From the NCBI GenBank assembly GCA_946479285.1, contig CAMLFH010000005.1, positions 186,001 through 250,000 on the forward strand: a DNA stretch of 64,000 bases. Reading direction: 5' to 3'. The translations under genes and the position numbers were made by a program. This DNA is from an uncultured Flavobacteriales bacterium. Its GTDB lineage: Bacteria > Bacteroidota > Bacteroidia > Flavobacteriales > Crocinitomicaceae. Under the pieces are notes generated by a model. It was given only the letters and a program-made list of their open reading frames with translations. It was not told the DNA's origin and did not search any database. The stretch's first letter is position 1. The number at the start of each line of letters is the position of its first letter. Below, in pieces: positions 15,415 to 23,671 of the stretch.

Positions 15415-15756
15415 ATGAACACGAATTTACTGAATATTGCTTTTGAGGATCTGTTTAAGCTTACTGTTGGACTTATTGTGGATGATCTGAAGGTGCACCG
15501 ACATTTGTATCATTTGAGTTTGAGCTCACCGGATAAAGCAGTGCTGAATCTGAAACTTTACCGGAAGATCTTTGCGTTGGCAGGTTTCAAGGAGCAGGAT
15601 ATGAGCGAAGAACTCGAAGACTGGTATTTTGAGCAAACGAAGCGCGTGGAGCTGATTGCTCCGGATGAGCAGGAGCTGCAAAACCTGGCTGCGGAAATAC
15701 TGGAAGGATTACTGAAGACCAGAAGTGAAGTTTATAAAGGGAAATTCAGGAAATAA
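15415..15756 (+). CDS. Hypothetical protein, 113 aa
   Basis: I start this gene at ATG 15415 (MNTNLLNIAFEDLFKLTVGL); the open frame reaches back to a TTG at 15343, but that part runs through the preceding hairpin. The 113-residue product is helical and acidic, with no signal peptide or membrane helix; the middle reads LYRKIFALAGFKEQDMSEEL and the end EILEGLLKTRSEVYKGKFRK. I do not recognise a family. It is separated from the RiPP operon by a hairpin and followed by a strong hairpin at 15755-15784, so it is probably a single-gene unit or weakly linked to the operon. Confidence 0.7.
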   Translation: MNTNLLNIAFEDLFKLTVGLIVDDLKVHRHLYHLSLSSPDKAVLNLKLYRKIFALAGFKEQDMSEELEDWYFEQTKRVELIAPDEQELQNLAAEILEGLLKTRSEVYKGKFRK

Positions 15757-15784
15757 GTAGGGGGCAGAATTTTCCACCCTACTT
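15755..15784. terminator. AAGTAGGG-type hairpin between convergent genes
   Basis: AAGTAGGG (15755-15762) pairs with CCCTACTT (15777-15784), followed by GTTTTT. It lies between convergent genes and can serve the plus-strand gene at 15415 and perhaps the minus-strand gene at 15792. It belongs to the same hairpin family as 16359, 23637 and 41687. Confidence 0.65.
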
Positions 15785-15791
15785 GTTTTTA

Positions 15792-16298
15792 TTAACCCCT
15801 CCACCAAACATCAATCACGGGAATCTTTGGCCCTTGATAAAACTCATAATTACCACCATTCCACCAATCATAAATAACCTTTCTCTTTTTGATCACCCGA
15901 TAACTTCCATTCTTGTTTTTCTTTATTTTAAAATAAGTTGCACCGCTTGGATGAGTATTCTGACTTTGATCACCAAACACCGCCAAATTATCTAAGCGGT
16001 AATTATCGAAATAGTCTGCTAGTTTCAATGAATCTGAAGCCAAAAGATAACCGGTGCTCCAAATCATTGTTCCATCAAGTTTTCCATCTAATATATGATC
16101 CTCCCCTTGAATGATCTTGCTGCCAACTTTACAAAAATAATGCGGAAGAGATCTTATATTTCCAATAACAATTAGCTCTGCTTTTCTAGGAGCACCAGGA
16201 ATTTGAAGCTTCAATTCATTCTCGTTATAGAATAACTGACCAAATATAGCATTCGTGGATATGATCAGTAAAAACGTACCTATTAGAAAGAATTTCAT
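15792..16298 (-). CDS. Secreted hypothetical protein, 168 aa
   Basis: A 168-residue protein with a clear signal peptide (MKFFLIGTFLLIISTNAIFG, then Q). The mature part is beta-rich with segments such as AELIVIGNIRSLPHYFCKVG, TMIWSTGYLLASDSLKLADY and a C-terminus with many aromatic residues (YDWWNGGNYEFYQ). No lipobox or T9SS tail is present, so it is probably periplasmic. I do not recognise the family. A TATTTTTG element lies 20 bp upstream of the ATG, and the gene appears to be transcribed alone. Confidence 0.75.
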   Translation of the reverse strand: MKFFLIGTFLLIISTNAIFGQLFYNENELKLQIPGAPRKAELIVIGNIRSLPHYFCKVGSKIIQGEDHILDGKLDGTMIWSTGYLLASDSLKLADYFDNYRLDNLAVFGDQSQNTHPSGATYFKIKKNKNGSYRVIKKRKVIYDWWNGGNYEFYQGPKIPVIDVWWRG

Positions 16299-16318
16299 GA
16301 TTTAGATGTTTTTAGTAT

Positions 16319-16326
16319 CAAAAATA
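16319..16326 (-). promoter_or_regulatory. Putative -7 element (TATTTTTG) of the 15792-16298 gene
   Basis: On the minus strand TATTTTTG is 20 bp upstream of the ATG at 16298, a good TAnnTTTG match. No -33 TTG was seen. Confidence 0.45.
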
Positions 16327-16358
16327 AAGATAAGAATCCTTTTTGGAAAACACTATAA

Positions 16359-16398
16359 AAAAGGGGCAGAACTCCGCATGTGCGGGACTGCCCCTTTT
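16359..16398 (-). terminator. Strong hairpin terminator after the AsmA-like gene
   Basis: AAAAGGGGCAG (16359-16369) pairs perfectly with CTGCCCCTTTT (16388-16398), with an inner CCGCA-TG-TGCGG stem. A- and T-runs flank the stem on both strands, so it can stop the minus-strand gene ending at 16419. Confidence 0.75.
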
Positions 16399-16418
16399 GT
16401 TTTCTGGTTTATTATTCT

Positions 16419-19319
16419 CTACTTCACAGCATCTGCCTTTTCCTGGGCTTTAGCCATAATGCCGTCTGCTTTTTTGTCAGCTTCCGCCTGCAGATTGGCA
16501 ACTGTTTTATCTGCTTTTTTCTTGCCTTCTTTACATGCAATTTCGGCTGCTTTCTTTTTAAGGATATTTCCTCCGGCTTCGGCCATTCCGGCTTCACACT
16601 GCTTGTTGGTTTCGGCGATGACCTGGTCACCCGCTTTTCTGGCTTCGGCCTTGATTTTGTCGGCTTCTTTTTGTGCATCAGCCATGATCTTGTTTTTCTC
16701 CGCCATCAGGTCTTTCTTCACGTCTTCCACCTTGTCTTTCACAATGGTTCTCACGGAATCCTTTGCTTTGTCAATGATTTCTTTTCCTTTTTCCTTCAGG
16801 TTGTCTTTCAGGTTTCCGGTAGCTTTTAGCAGAGCTTCTTTGAAATCCGTTTTGATTACCGGTTTAGTTACAGTTCCTCCCACTAGGGCATTTACAGGGA
16901 TAACATCCGGAATAGAGCCCACGTTCAATTTCGGCGTGATACCGTTTATTTTAGCAATTCCCTGTTCAGCCGCTTTAATAATTCCTCCCGGGATCATTGC
17001 TTTCGGGATCTGCATCACCATTTTATAGTCGATCTCTTGAGTGAATGCTGTTGAACCGGTAACTTCCGTATCAATTCCGCTTAGTTTGATCTTCAAAGGC
17101 TTTTTCAGACTCATTTTTCCGTCTTTAAAGCTGAAGAATGCTTTCACATCTTTAAATGTCTGGTTGGAAATTTTATCCATATTCAATGCATCTCCCAATT
17201 TTTTCAATGGTTCAAAACCACTTACTGTAACGGTATTTGTAAAGAAATCCCCGTCACCGCTCAAGGTGTTGTAAACAGGCTCCAATGCTTTGGTCAAATC
17301 GCCCTTCATGTTCAGGTTCGAGCTGAATTTTCCGGATGCATATTTGGCAACCGGCGCCAATTTCCCGATTGTAAGGAAATGCGAAGTAATTTCTTTGATA
17401 TCTATCTCTTTCAGGTTGTAACCCAAATCGATTGCCGGTTTGTTGTGGTCTTTCGAGCTGTAACTTCCGCGAAGGCCAACAGTTCCACCCATAGTATTCA
17501 TCGTCAATCCGTTTAAAGAAGCCACTTCTTCTTTCACATTGACATTTCCGGTGATGTTGTTCACATCAATTCCATTGTAGCGCAGCTTCTGCACGTTTGT
17601 ATTCAGGTTGAAATCTACATTTTCAGGAATCAACAGCGGTTCTGCATTCGGATCTGCCGGAGCCGGTTCTGCCGAAGCAGCAGCAGTTTTTGGAGCACCT
17701 GATACGCCCATTAACTGATCCAGATCAAGGTTGTTACTGTTGAAATTGAATGTTCCCTTCAGCAACTGGTCCTTATCTTCGTTTCCGAACAGGTAGCCCA
17801 AATAGTTATCTATCTTTCCGTCCATCGCGAAATCAGATTTACCCATGCTCGCGTGCATTTTCTCCAAGGAAAGGTTTTGCGGGCTGAAACGGAAAGTCAA
17901 ATCTTTCACGTTCACATCCTCATTCAGGTCTTTTGATTTATACAGGAAATCGAATAGTTCTATCAATCCTTTTGCATCAAATTTTTCGTATTGTTCGTTT
18001 TCAATGGAACTCATTTTTCCATTCAAAGAAACATCAGCGTTAAGCTTTCCTTTGTAAGATTCTCCCGGAGCCAAAGGCATTACCTTACCGATTGTTGCCA
18101 GGTTTACTCTTGCTTTGATTTTTGAATTGATCAACGGATCAGAAATGGGGGTTCTTAACTTTAAATTGGCATCAATGAGGTTGCCAACAAACTCAGAATG
18201 GAATTTCGTTACGTCAATCGTCATTTTATCCAGGTTAGATCCACCCGCAAACTTTGAACCGGCATCCACTACAATACCATTGATTGATCCCAGACCTGCA
18301 TATTTGATGCTTGCATTGTTGACATTCAAACCAACATCCCATCCCGGATAGGTTTTATCATCCAAACGACCTTTTACTGCCGCATTCATTTTTAAATTAC
18401 CTTTTGCGATCATGCTTTCGTAGCCGCTTTGGTAGAAGGTCGGAACCAATGAAAGCAAGTCTTTGAAACTGATTTCTTTGGTATTCAATTTCAAATCCAT
18501 TTCTGCATGGTCCTTCAGCATCTGGTAGAAACCATCCAATGACATCTTGAAATTATTCAATTCAAAATTATTTTCTTTCAAAGTGAATTTGGAATCATCT
18601 TCCTTGAATTCCATCAACAGGTTTACATCTGCATTGGTCTTCACTTTCGACAAGTAGCTCAAGCCCTCCATTTCCAAGGTCAGCTCGTCCATTTGCGTGC
18701 TTGTTTCGAAATCAATCACGTCAGCTGTCAAATCACCTTCACCGGTATGATTCAGGTTTTTGATATTGGCATACATGTCGGAAGCCTGGTCGTCATAAAC
18801 GATCTCGATGTTCTTCAAAGAATATTCTTTTAAAGACATTTTAAATTTGGATGGCTCCTCTGAAGCCGGTTGCTCCTCTACCGGAATCACGATATCGTAG
18901 TTCGCTTTTCCTTCCGGATCCACGCGTACATCGAACTTTGCATCAGAGATGTGAACTTCGTCAATTTCGATCTCATCTCCACCGATTACATCCCATAAAC
19001 CTACATGTGCCTCAATAGTTTTGATACTTGCCAACTCTACGCCCTTAAATTCCGTTCTACCTGTTACCTTCGTGTCATATAATTGGATAGTGACATTTGG
19101 GAACGTGGATAGAAAGGTCAGATCAAAGTCTTTGATAGTAACATCAGCCTTCAGAGATTTGCTTACTTCTTTCAATACCAGTTCCTTAATCTCATCCTTG
19201 AAAATTATAGGAATCAGGATGATTGCTATTAGTAAGAATAACAGGGTAAGTCCTGTCCATTTGAAAAGTCTGCGAATGAAACTTTTCTTCTTTTTAGGCA
19301 ATTTTTCTTTTTTAGACAT
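16419..19319 (-). CDS. AsmA-like envelope protein with C-terminal Lys/Ala helix
   Basis: A 966-residue protein of the AsmA/TamB-related group, linked to envelope lipid transport or outer membrane assembly. A basic cytoplasmic tail (KEKLPKKKKSFIRRLFKW) precedes one transmembrane helix near residues 20-42 (LTLLFLLIAIILIPIIF). Then come AsmA-type repeats (DVTIKDFDLTFLSTFPNVTI; VELASIKTIEAHVGLWDVI) and a long beta-rich region. The DUF3971/AsmA C-terminal portion lies at about 700-830 (GDFFTNTVTVSGFEPLKKLG). The last 130 residues are a Lys/Ala/Glu-rich coiled coil (about 835-966). The signature and topology are clear; the exact lipid role is not known. A hairpin follows the stop. Confidence 0.85.
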   Translation of the reverse strand: MSKKEKLPKKKKSFIRRLFKWTGLTLLFLLIAIILIPIIFKDEIKELVLKEVSKSLKADVTIKDFDLTFLSTFPNVTIQLYDTKVTGRTEFKGVELASIKTIEAHVGLWDVIGGDEIEIDEVHISDAKFDVRVDPEGKANYDIVIPVEEQPASEEPSKFKMSLKEYSLKNIEIVYDDQASDMYANIKNLNHTGEGDLTADVIDFETSTQMDELTLEMEGLSYLSKVKTNADVNLLMEFKEDDSKFTLKENNFELNNFKMSLDGFYQMLKDHAEMDLKLNTKEISFKDLLSLVPTFYQSGYESMIAKGNLKMNAAVKGRLDDKTYPGWDVGLNVNNASIKYAGLGSINGIVVDAGSKFAGGSNLDKMTIDVTKFHSEFVGNLIDANLKLRTPISDPLINSKIKARVNLATIGKVMPLAPGESYKGKLNADVSLNGKMSSIENEQYEKFDAKGLIELFDFLYKSKDLNEDVNVKDLTFRFSPQNLSLEKMHASMGKSDFAMDGKIDNYLGYLFGNEDKDQLLKGTFNFNSNNLDLDQLMGVSGAPKTAAASAEPAPADPNAEPLLIPENVDFNLNTNVQKLRYNGIDVNNITGNVNVKEEVASLNGLTMNTMGGTVGLRGSYSSKDHNKPAIDLGYNLKEIDIKEITSHFLTIGKLAPVAKYASGKFSSNLNMKGDLTKALEPVYNTLSGDGDFFTNTVTVSGFEPLKKLGDALNMDKISNQTFKDVKAFFSFKDGKMSLKKPLKIKLSGIDTEVTGSTAFTQEIDYKMVMQIPKAMIPGGIIKAAEQGIAKINGITPKLNVGSIPDVIPVNALVGGTVTKPVIKTDFKEALLKATGNLKDNLKEKGKEIIDKAKDSVRTIVKDKVEDVKKDLMAEKNKIMADAQKEADKIKAEARKAGDQVIAETNKQCEAGMAEAGGNILKKKAAEIACKEGKKKADKTVANLQAEADKKADGIMAKAQEKADAVK

Positions 19320-19344
19320 TGATAGGTATTTTAAGTATTAACCA

Positions 19345-19366
19345 AAGAATGTATCTTTACATTCTT
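19345..19366. promoter_or_regulatory. 9-bp inverted repeat overlapping a -7-like box
   Basis: AAGAATGTA (19345-19353) and TACATTCTT (19358-19366) are perfect arms with a 4-bp spacer in the gap between divergent genes. TATCTTTA (19352-19359), one base off the -7 consensus, lies across its centre, 25 bp before the beta-barrel gene start. Operator-like placement. Confidence 0.45.
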
Positions 19367-19383
19367 ACGAAAATAAGCTTTTC

Positions 19384-20238
19384 ATGAAACAATTAGCAGT
19401 CCTAACGTTATTAATTTTTAGTCCGTTTGCGAATCAGGCACAAATCTCAACAGGAAAGGTTGGAGAGACTAAAAAGAAAACCGAAACCGAATCCGGAAAA
19501 GAAGCAAAAGATCCTTCCACAAAGTATGATCCTGAGAAGAATATGTTCGATTTTACCGTGTTTTTGGGAGCAGGTTACAGTATCGGGTCTCACCGCTTAG
19601 CAGAAAATGGAGATCTGTTTGGAAGAGAGATTGGAGAGAGAGCGAATGAGAAGATGGTCAATCGCTGGACCTACCAGGCTGGAGTCCGCAACCGGATCAA
19701 CCGCTTTTTGAGCTTTGAAGCAGGATTATCCATTGATCGCTATGGAGAATCTTATGAGTATAAATCTACAGTACTAAATAACGACAGCACGTATTCTTAT
19801 GAACGCAGTTATAATATGCTGGCTCTTCCTATTCAATTGTACTTTACATATGGGACACGTGTTCAGCTTCTTGCCGGAGTAGGAATTCAGCCGTTCATTC
19901 CACTGGGGATGAGAACAGAGACGACCATTATTGATTCTGCGGGATCGGATATCAGCCCGGAATCGGACGCTAAAACGATTGAAGGATTGAACAGTGCCGG
20001 AATCAGCTTATTATTCTCTGCAGGTGTGCAGTACCGCTTTTCAAAGTATGTTTCAGTATATGTGATCCCGGCTTATTCCCTGGGATTGACAAATATTTAT
20101 TCGAAGCAGGAGCCTCACAAAGAGTGGTTGAATGCGCTAAATATCCGTTTTGGATTGGCGCTTCATTTCCCGGATGCAACAAAAACACGGACCAAGAAGG
20201 TGAAAGATCCGAACCGGAAGAAGGTGTTTCAGTGGTAA
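19384..20238 (+). CDS. Outer membrane beta-barrel protein
   Basis: A 284-residue protein with a signal peptide (MKQLAVLTLLIFSPFANQAQ). A Lys/Glu/Thr-rich linker follows (about 25-50), then alternating amphipathic strands typical of the small outer membrane beta-barrels common in Bacteroidota (FTVFLGAGYSIGSHRL; MLALPIQLYFTYGTRVQLLA; AGVQYRFSKYVSVYVIPAYS). The C-terminus is basic (KTRTKKVKDPNRKKVFQW) and does not end in a standard barrel signal, so it may extend to the periplasm. It is divergent from the AsmA-like gene. Substrate and function are unknown. Confidence 0.8.
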   Translation: MKQLAVLTLLIFSPFANQAQISTGKVGETKKKTETESGKEAKDPSTKYDPEKNMFDFTVFLGAGYSIGSHRLAENGDLFGREIGERANEKMVNRWTYQAGVRNRINRFLSFEAGLSIDRYGESYEYKSTVLNNDSTYSYERSYNMLALPIQLYFTYGTRVQLLAGVGIQPFIPLGMRTETTIIDSAGSDISPESDAKTIEGLNSAGISLLFSAGVQYRFSKYVSVYVIPAYSLGLTNIYSKQEPHKEWLNALNIRFGLALHFPDATKTRTKKVKDPNRKKVFQW

Positions 20239-20276
20239 CCACGAAGTAGATTTCGTACCTCAATCACTACGTGGTT
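20237..20276 (+). terminator. Possible terminator after the beta-barrel gene
   Basis: AACCACG (20237-20243) and CGTGGTT (20270-20276) pair at the stop codon, with GTAG and CTAC able to extend the stem past a bulge. Only short T-runs follow, so confidence is moderate. Confidence 0.4.
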
Positions 20277-20401
20277 TCCATTTTACAAAGTTGAGGGGTG
20301 TTCGGAAGGATGCCCTTTTTTGTTTGCCATTGAAGCAGTATCGAATTCTATTTGTATTTTTAGTAGGAAGATATTTTGCTTTGCCATACTAAATTCAACG
20401 A

Positions 20402-21313
20402 ATGACAGAATCATTAATCCTACAAAAACTAGCCAGTTCAGTGAAGACTGAAGTGGAAGAAGCGCTTTATGCGATAGGTGAAAATCCGCCGCCGAATGCG
20501 GTTGAATTGATTTTGCCATTTCTGAATCATGCAGACCGCGGAATCCGTGAAACAGCTGCGTTTAGTTTGGGTGAAATCCAAATGGACAGTGCCATAGAGC
20601 CTTTAATAAAGCTTGTTCGTTCTGATGCAGACGATTCCTTAAAAGATTTTGCATTGGACGCACTTGACAGATATCAAAGCCCGGAAATGGAGTTGCTGCT
20701 GCTTGAATTACTGGACAGCCAGGTTTTAAAAATGCGCGTTCCGGTTACCTTATTGAAAGACTATCCATCTGCAAAAGCCAGAACCGTTTTAGCAGAGATT
20801 TTACTGGAAGACTCTTACAATCATATGGTCCACATTCCGGCGGTTGACTCACTTTATGCTATGAATGATCCTTCATTGAATGAGAAATGGGAGGAAATAA
20901 CAGCATCTACCAATGAAGAATATGTATTCGTCATTGCCCATAAAGCACTGATTGAACTGCACTACGAAAAAGGGAAATACCCGTTTGAACCTACCCTATT
21001 TGATCAATACGATCAGTTGAATTCCACATTGGAGATCTTCCGGATTACCGTAGAGATGAATCGGGAAGTCGAAGAGTTTCTTTTAATTTCTTTGGAAAAA
21101 GAAAAATTTGATGATTTATTTGCTTACGGCATGATATCAATAAACATGCTCATTGCGATGATCATTATTGAGAAAGGAACTCCGGAATCCATTCAAACAC
21201 TAGCGGAAATAATAACAAAAGTATGGAGCAAACATCATATAGATCGATTTCATAGTTATATAGAAGGATCAAAACTGGAGAAGAGGTACCAGGAGGTTTT
21301 GAAAACTGATTGA
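20402..21313 (+). CDS. HEAT-repeat protein
   Basis: A 303-residue soluble protein. Residues about 1-160 consist of HEAT/PBS-lyase-type helical repeats (ADRGIRETAAFSLGEIQMDS; AIEPLIKLVRSDADDSLKDF; LDALDRYQSPEMELLLLELL). The rest is helical without clear repeats. There is no signal peptide or membrane helix. HEAT proteins are protein-interaction scaffolds. Here it heads a run of small immunity-like genes, and HEAT-repeat proteins do occur in contact-toxin immunity loci, but no toxin lies nearby. Function is unassigned. Confidence 0.8.
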   Translation: MTESLILQKLASSVKTEVEEALYAIGENPPPNAVELILPFLNHADRGIRETAAFSLGEIQMDSAIEPLIKLVRSDADDSLKDFALDALDRYQSPEMELLLLELLDSQVLKMRVPVTLLKDYPSAKARTVLAEILLEDSYNHMVHIPAVDSLYAMNDPSLNEKWEEITASTNEEYVFVIAHKALIELHYEKGKYPFEPTLFDQYDQLNSTLEIFRITVEMNREVEEFLLISLEKEKFDDLFAYGMISINMLIAMIIIEKGTPESIQTLAEIITKVWSKHHIDRFHSYIEGSKLEKRYQEVLKTD

Positions 21314-21331
21314 TCAAGAATAAAAGAATAA

Positions 21332-21832
21332 ATGCTCATGCAATTCATAGGACTAGGGTTTAGAAAATCAGACGATGTAGATTTGGAAGCCATTCGCGGC
21401 AAAGCTGCGGAATACGATCTATTGGCTTCGAAGGTTTTCAGTGAAGGGGAATTCAGAGAAGGACTGGAAGATTTTTCAGTTCATTATGAGTTGGAGTACC
21501 TGCAATTGGCCGCGTTCAATGAAAACGATAAAAAAGCAAGTTCAAGACAGATCTCCGATGAGTTGAGTGAATTTCACCGGGTTTCTGCGGAATGTGGTTT
21601 CCTGAACTTTTTGAGTAATGAGAAAGAGAAATTCCCGGAGGTTTACTATGTCATCTTTGCCTGCGATTGGAACCAGGCTGATCCGACGAGATTGGTGCGC
21701 TTAGCAAGCGATGAGTTGAAAACGTATTTCACCTTTAACAGCAGCTGGTATTTGTGGCTGTTCAATTATTCTGCCAAGCGGTCTTATCCGGAGTTGCATG
21801 TGCCTTTGGTGCTGGAGATTGCAAACGTGTAA
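21332..21832 (+). CDS. Hypothetical cytosolic protein in immunity-like cluster
   Basis: A 166-residue acidic protein, predicted soluble and mainly helical (DVDLEAIRGKAAEYDLLASK; ISDELSEFHRVSAECGFLNF), ending in a short aromatic region (FTFNSSWYLWLFNYSAKRSY). I do not recognise a family. It is 18 bp after the HEAT gene and 24 bp before the first Tdi1-like gene, so it is almost certainly in the same operon. Size, acidity and company fit a toxin-immunity protein, but that is inference. A second Met (residue 3) is an equally possible start. Confidence 0.7.
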   Translation: MLMQFIGLGFRKSDDVDLEAIRGKAAEYDLLASKVFSEGEFREGLEDFSVHYELEYLQLAAFNENDKKASSRQISDELSEFHRVSAECGFLNFLSNEKEKFPEVYYVIFACDWNQADPTRLVRLASDELKTYFTFNSSWYLWLFNYSAKRSYPELHVPLVLEIANV

Positions 21833-21856
21833 TGAGAATAAATTAATAAACCATTA

Positions 21857-22459
21857 ATGGAGAACTTAACGCTTAATACCGAATTTTTTGACCTTTTTGT
21901 ACAATTTATGGGAAATGGAGAAAGCCACACCATTGTTCCCAACGAAACCGCTGAAGAATACAAGCATGTTTTTATGGGTGCCCCGGATGAAACGGACCTT
22001 GTTATCGAAATCTGGAAAAACCATGGCTTTTCAAACTATAAAAATGGTTTGTTCAGTATCGTCAATCCAAATGAATACAATGAGATTGCCAGAAAATTTC
22101 CGAATATCTCTCCAACTGCTAATGTTTTCGCAAAAAGCTGTGTGGGCGGCCTATTTATTTTCGACAATCTCCCGATTGGGAAATCAATTCTCTATTTGAA
22201 TGTACATACCGGAATGCGAAAGGTTATTGGAACAAGCCTTGAGGTGTTGTTAGGAATAGAAATTTCCGCAGATTCTTTTTGGAAGAAGGAGTGTTATGGA
22301 AAAACAGAATTGAAAGTAATTGATAAACACGGTCCGCTGGCTTATGACGAATGCTATGCTTTTGTTCCGGCACTTGCGCTCGGAGGAAGTGAAAGCATAG
22401 CTAAAATGCAAAAAGTAAAAGTGAAAGAGCAGCTGGAACTATTGGCGCAGTTGTATTGA
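21857..22459 (+). CDS. GAD-like/DUF1851 (Tdi1-type) immunity-like protein, copy 1
   Basis: A 200-residue protein of the GAD-like plus DUF1851 architecture, the family that includes the type VI secretion immunity protein Tdi1. The N-terminal half has ETDLVIEIWKNHGFSNYKNG and SIVNPNEYNEIARKFP, the W..xGF..Y.nG.f..vNP.ey pattern of this family. The C-terminal half has GGLFIFDNLPIGKSILYLNV followed by LAYDECYAFVPALALGGSES. It is followed 20 bp later by a paralogue whose last 60 residues are nearly identical. No cognate effector is visible. The call as immunity-like rests on family resemblance and locus context. Confidence 0.75.
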   Translation: MENLTLNTEFFDLFVQFMGNGESHTIVPNETAEEYKHVFMGAPDETDLVIEIWKNHGFSNYKNGLFSIVNPNEYNEIARKFPNISPTANVFAKSCVGGLFIFDNLPIGKSILYLNVHTGMRKVIGTSLEVLLGIEISADSFWKKECYGKTELKVIDKHGPLAYDECYAFVPALALGGSESIAKMQKVKVKEQLELLAQLY

Positions 22460-22479
22460 TTGAAATAAAGATAGTAACA

Positions 22480-23067
22480 ATGGAAAACGTAACACTTATT
22501 TTATTTAACGAAATGCAGTTTGCTGTTGAAAAGCACTCGGATGTACCGGATGATCTGATTGAAAAATATAGTGGCAAATTCATGGGAGATGCGGATGACT
22601 TTGATATCCTTTTGCATATTTGGAAGCAAGATGGCTTTGCAAATTATCAAAACGGGTTCTACAGTACTGTGAATCCGGATGAATATTCAGAGATTGCCCG
22701 AAAATTTCCTGACATTTCCGCTACAGCATTGGTTTTTATGAAAACGTGCGTTGGCGGACTATTCATTTACGATGAATTACCTATCGGTAAATCTATCCTG
22801 TACCTAAATGTGCATTCGGGAGAAAGAGACATTGTCTCTACCCATTTTGAAGTGTTTTTTTCAGGAAAATTAGGCGCGGAGTCGTTTTGGAAAAGAGAAT
22901 GCTATGGAAAAACAGAATTGAAAGTTATTGATAAATACGGTGCGCTGGCTTATGACGAATGCTATGCTTTTGTTCCGGCCCTGGCGTTTGGAGAAAGTGA
23001 AAGCATAGCTAAAATGCAGAAAGTAAAGGTGAAAGAGCAGCTGGAACTATTGTCACAGTTGTATTGA
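22480..23067 (+). CDS. GAD-like/DUF1851 (Tdi1-type) immunity-like protein, copy 2
   Basis: A 195-residue tandem duplicate of the preceding gene. I start at ATG 22480 (MENVTLILFNEMQFAVEKHS), aligned with MENLTL of copy 1, and not at the in-frame TTG 22456. Shared blocks are IWKQDGFANYQNGFYSTVNP, GGLFIYDELPIGKSILYLNV and YDECYAFVPALAFGESESIA. The N-terminal third has diverged strongly while the C-terminal third is almost unchanged. The bases after both stop codons also match (TTGTATTGATTGAAATAAA), marking the duplication unit. Divergence at the N-terminus could reflect different toxin partners. No effector gene is present in the window. Confidence 0.75.
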   Translation: MENVTLILFNEMQFAVEKHSDVPDDLIEKYSGKFMGDADDFDILLHIWKQDGFANYQNGFYSTVNPDEYSEIARKFPDISATALVFMKTCVGGLFIYDELPIGKSILYLNVHSGERDIVSTHFEVFFSGKLGAESFWKRECYGKTELKVIDKYGALAYDECYAFVPALAFGESESIAKMQKVKVKEQLELLSQLY

Positions 23068-23094
23068 TTGAAATAAATAACAGATTGCCGAACA

Positions 23095-23619
23095 ATGAAT
23101 TGGATAGATAAAAAGATAGAGGAATTAGGAGGTTTGTCAGAATCTGAAGGACAAACCAATTCTGATGATATAAGGGACTTTTTTTCCCGAAAGGGTATAG
23201 ATGATCAATCGGTATTTTATAAGCTCATAACAGAGTTAGGCGGGAGAAATTTCAATGAAAATGTTGTCGTTCCTAATAGTGGAAATATTCCGGTTGCGGA
23301 TAAAAACAATTTTATCCCGTTCTCTGTGTTCCTGGGCTTTAAAAACGGAGGATTTGGGATTATTGAGATAAATGAGATGCTGTCAGATAATTTACCATTG
23401 GATTCTGTTGCTTTCGGTATGGGCGATCCGACAGGTGATTATTGGGTGTGCAACACCAGAAATGGTAAAATCAGCTTCTGGATCCATGATAGTGAAGATC
23501 CATTTATCTATCCTGTGGCAGACAATCTTGAAAGTTTCATCTCTGGGTTTTTAATTGACACTTCAAAGCGTTCAGACGATAATGAAATAGTCGATTTTTG
23601 GATAGCAGATGATTTTTAA
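23095..23619 (+). CDS. SMI1/KNR4 (SUKH)-like protein
   Basis: A 174-residue soluble protein. The region VAFGMGDPTGDYWVCNTRNG and KISFWIHDSEDP matches the core of the SUKH/SMI1-KNR4 superfamily (strand, GDPtGd-type turn, strand W-H-E/D), common as immunity proteins to polymorphic toxins. An N-terminal stretch (ELGGLSESEGQTNSDDIRDF) is less typical. It is the last gene of the immunity-like cluster, 27 bp after the Tdi1-like copy 2, and is followed by a strong bidirectional hairpin. Immunity function is inferred. Confidence 0.7.
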   Translation: MNWIDKKIEELGGLSESEGQTNSDDIRDFFSRKGIDDQSVFYKLITELGGRNFNENVVVPNSGNIPVADKNNFIPFSVFLGFKNGGFGIIEINEMLSDNLPLDSVAFGMGDPTGDYWVCNTRNGKISFWIHDSEDPFIYPVADNLESFISGFLIDTSKRSDDNEIVDFWIADDF

Positions 23620-23636
23620 CGAAATACCTTTAAACA

Positions 23637-23666
23637 AGTAGGGGCGCGATTAATCGAGCCCCTACT
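23637..23666. terminator. Bidirectional AGTAGGGGC hairpin
   Basis: AGTAGGGGC (23637-23645) pairs perfectly with GCCCCTACT (23658-23666), with an inner CGATTAATCG palindrome. It lies exactly between the convergent SUKH-like and DUF4956 genes, so it likely ends both transcripts. Confidence 0.75.
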
Positions 23667-23671
23667 GTGTT

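Noticed and set aside
16306..17028. Hydrophobic plus-strand frame opposite the AsmA-like gene
   Set aside because: It is the antisense of the Lys/Ala/Glu-rich coil; Lys and Glu codons read backwards as Phe and Leu/Ser, giving false membrane helices.
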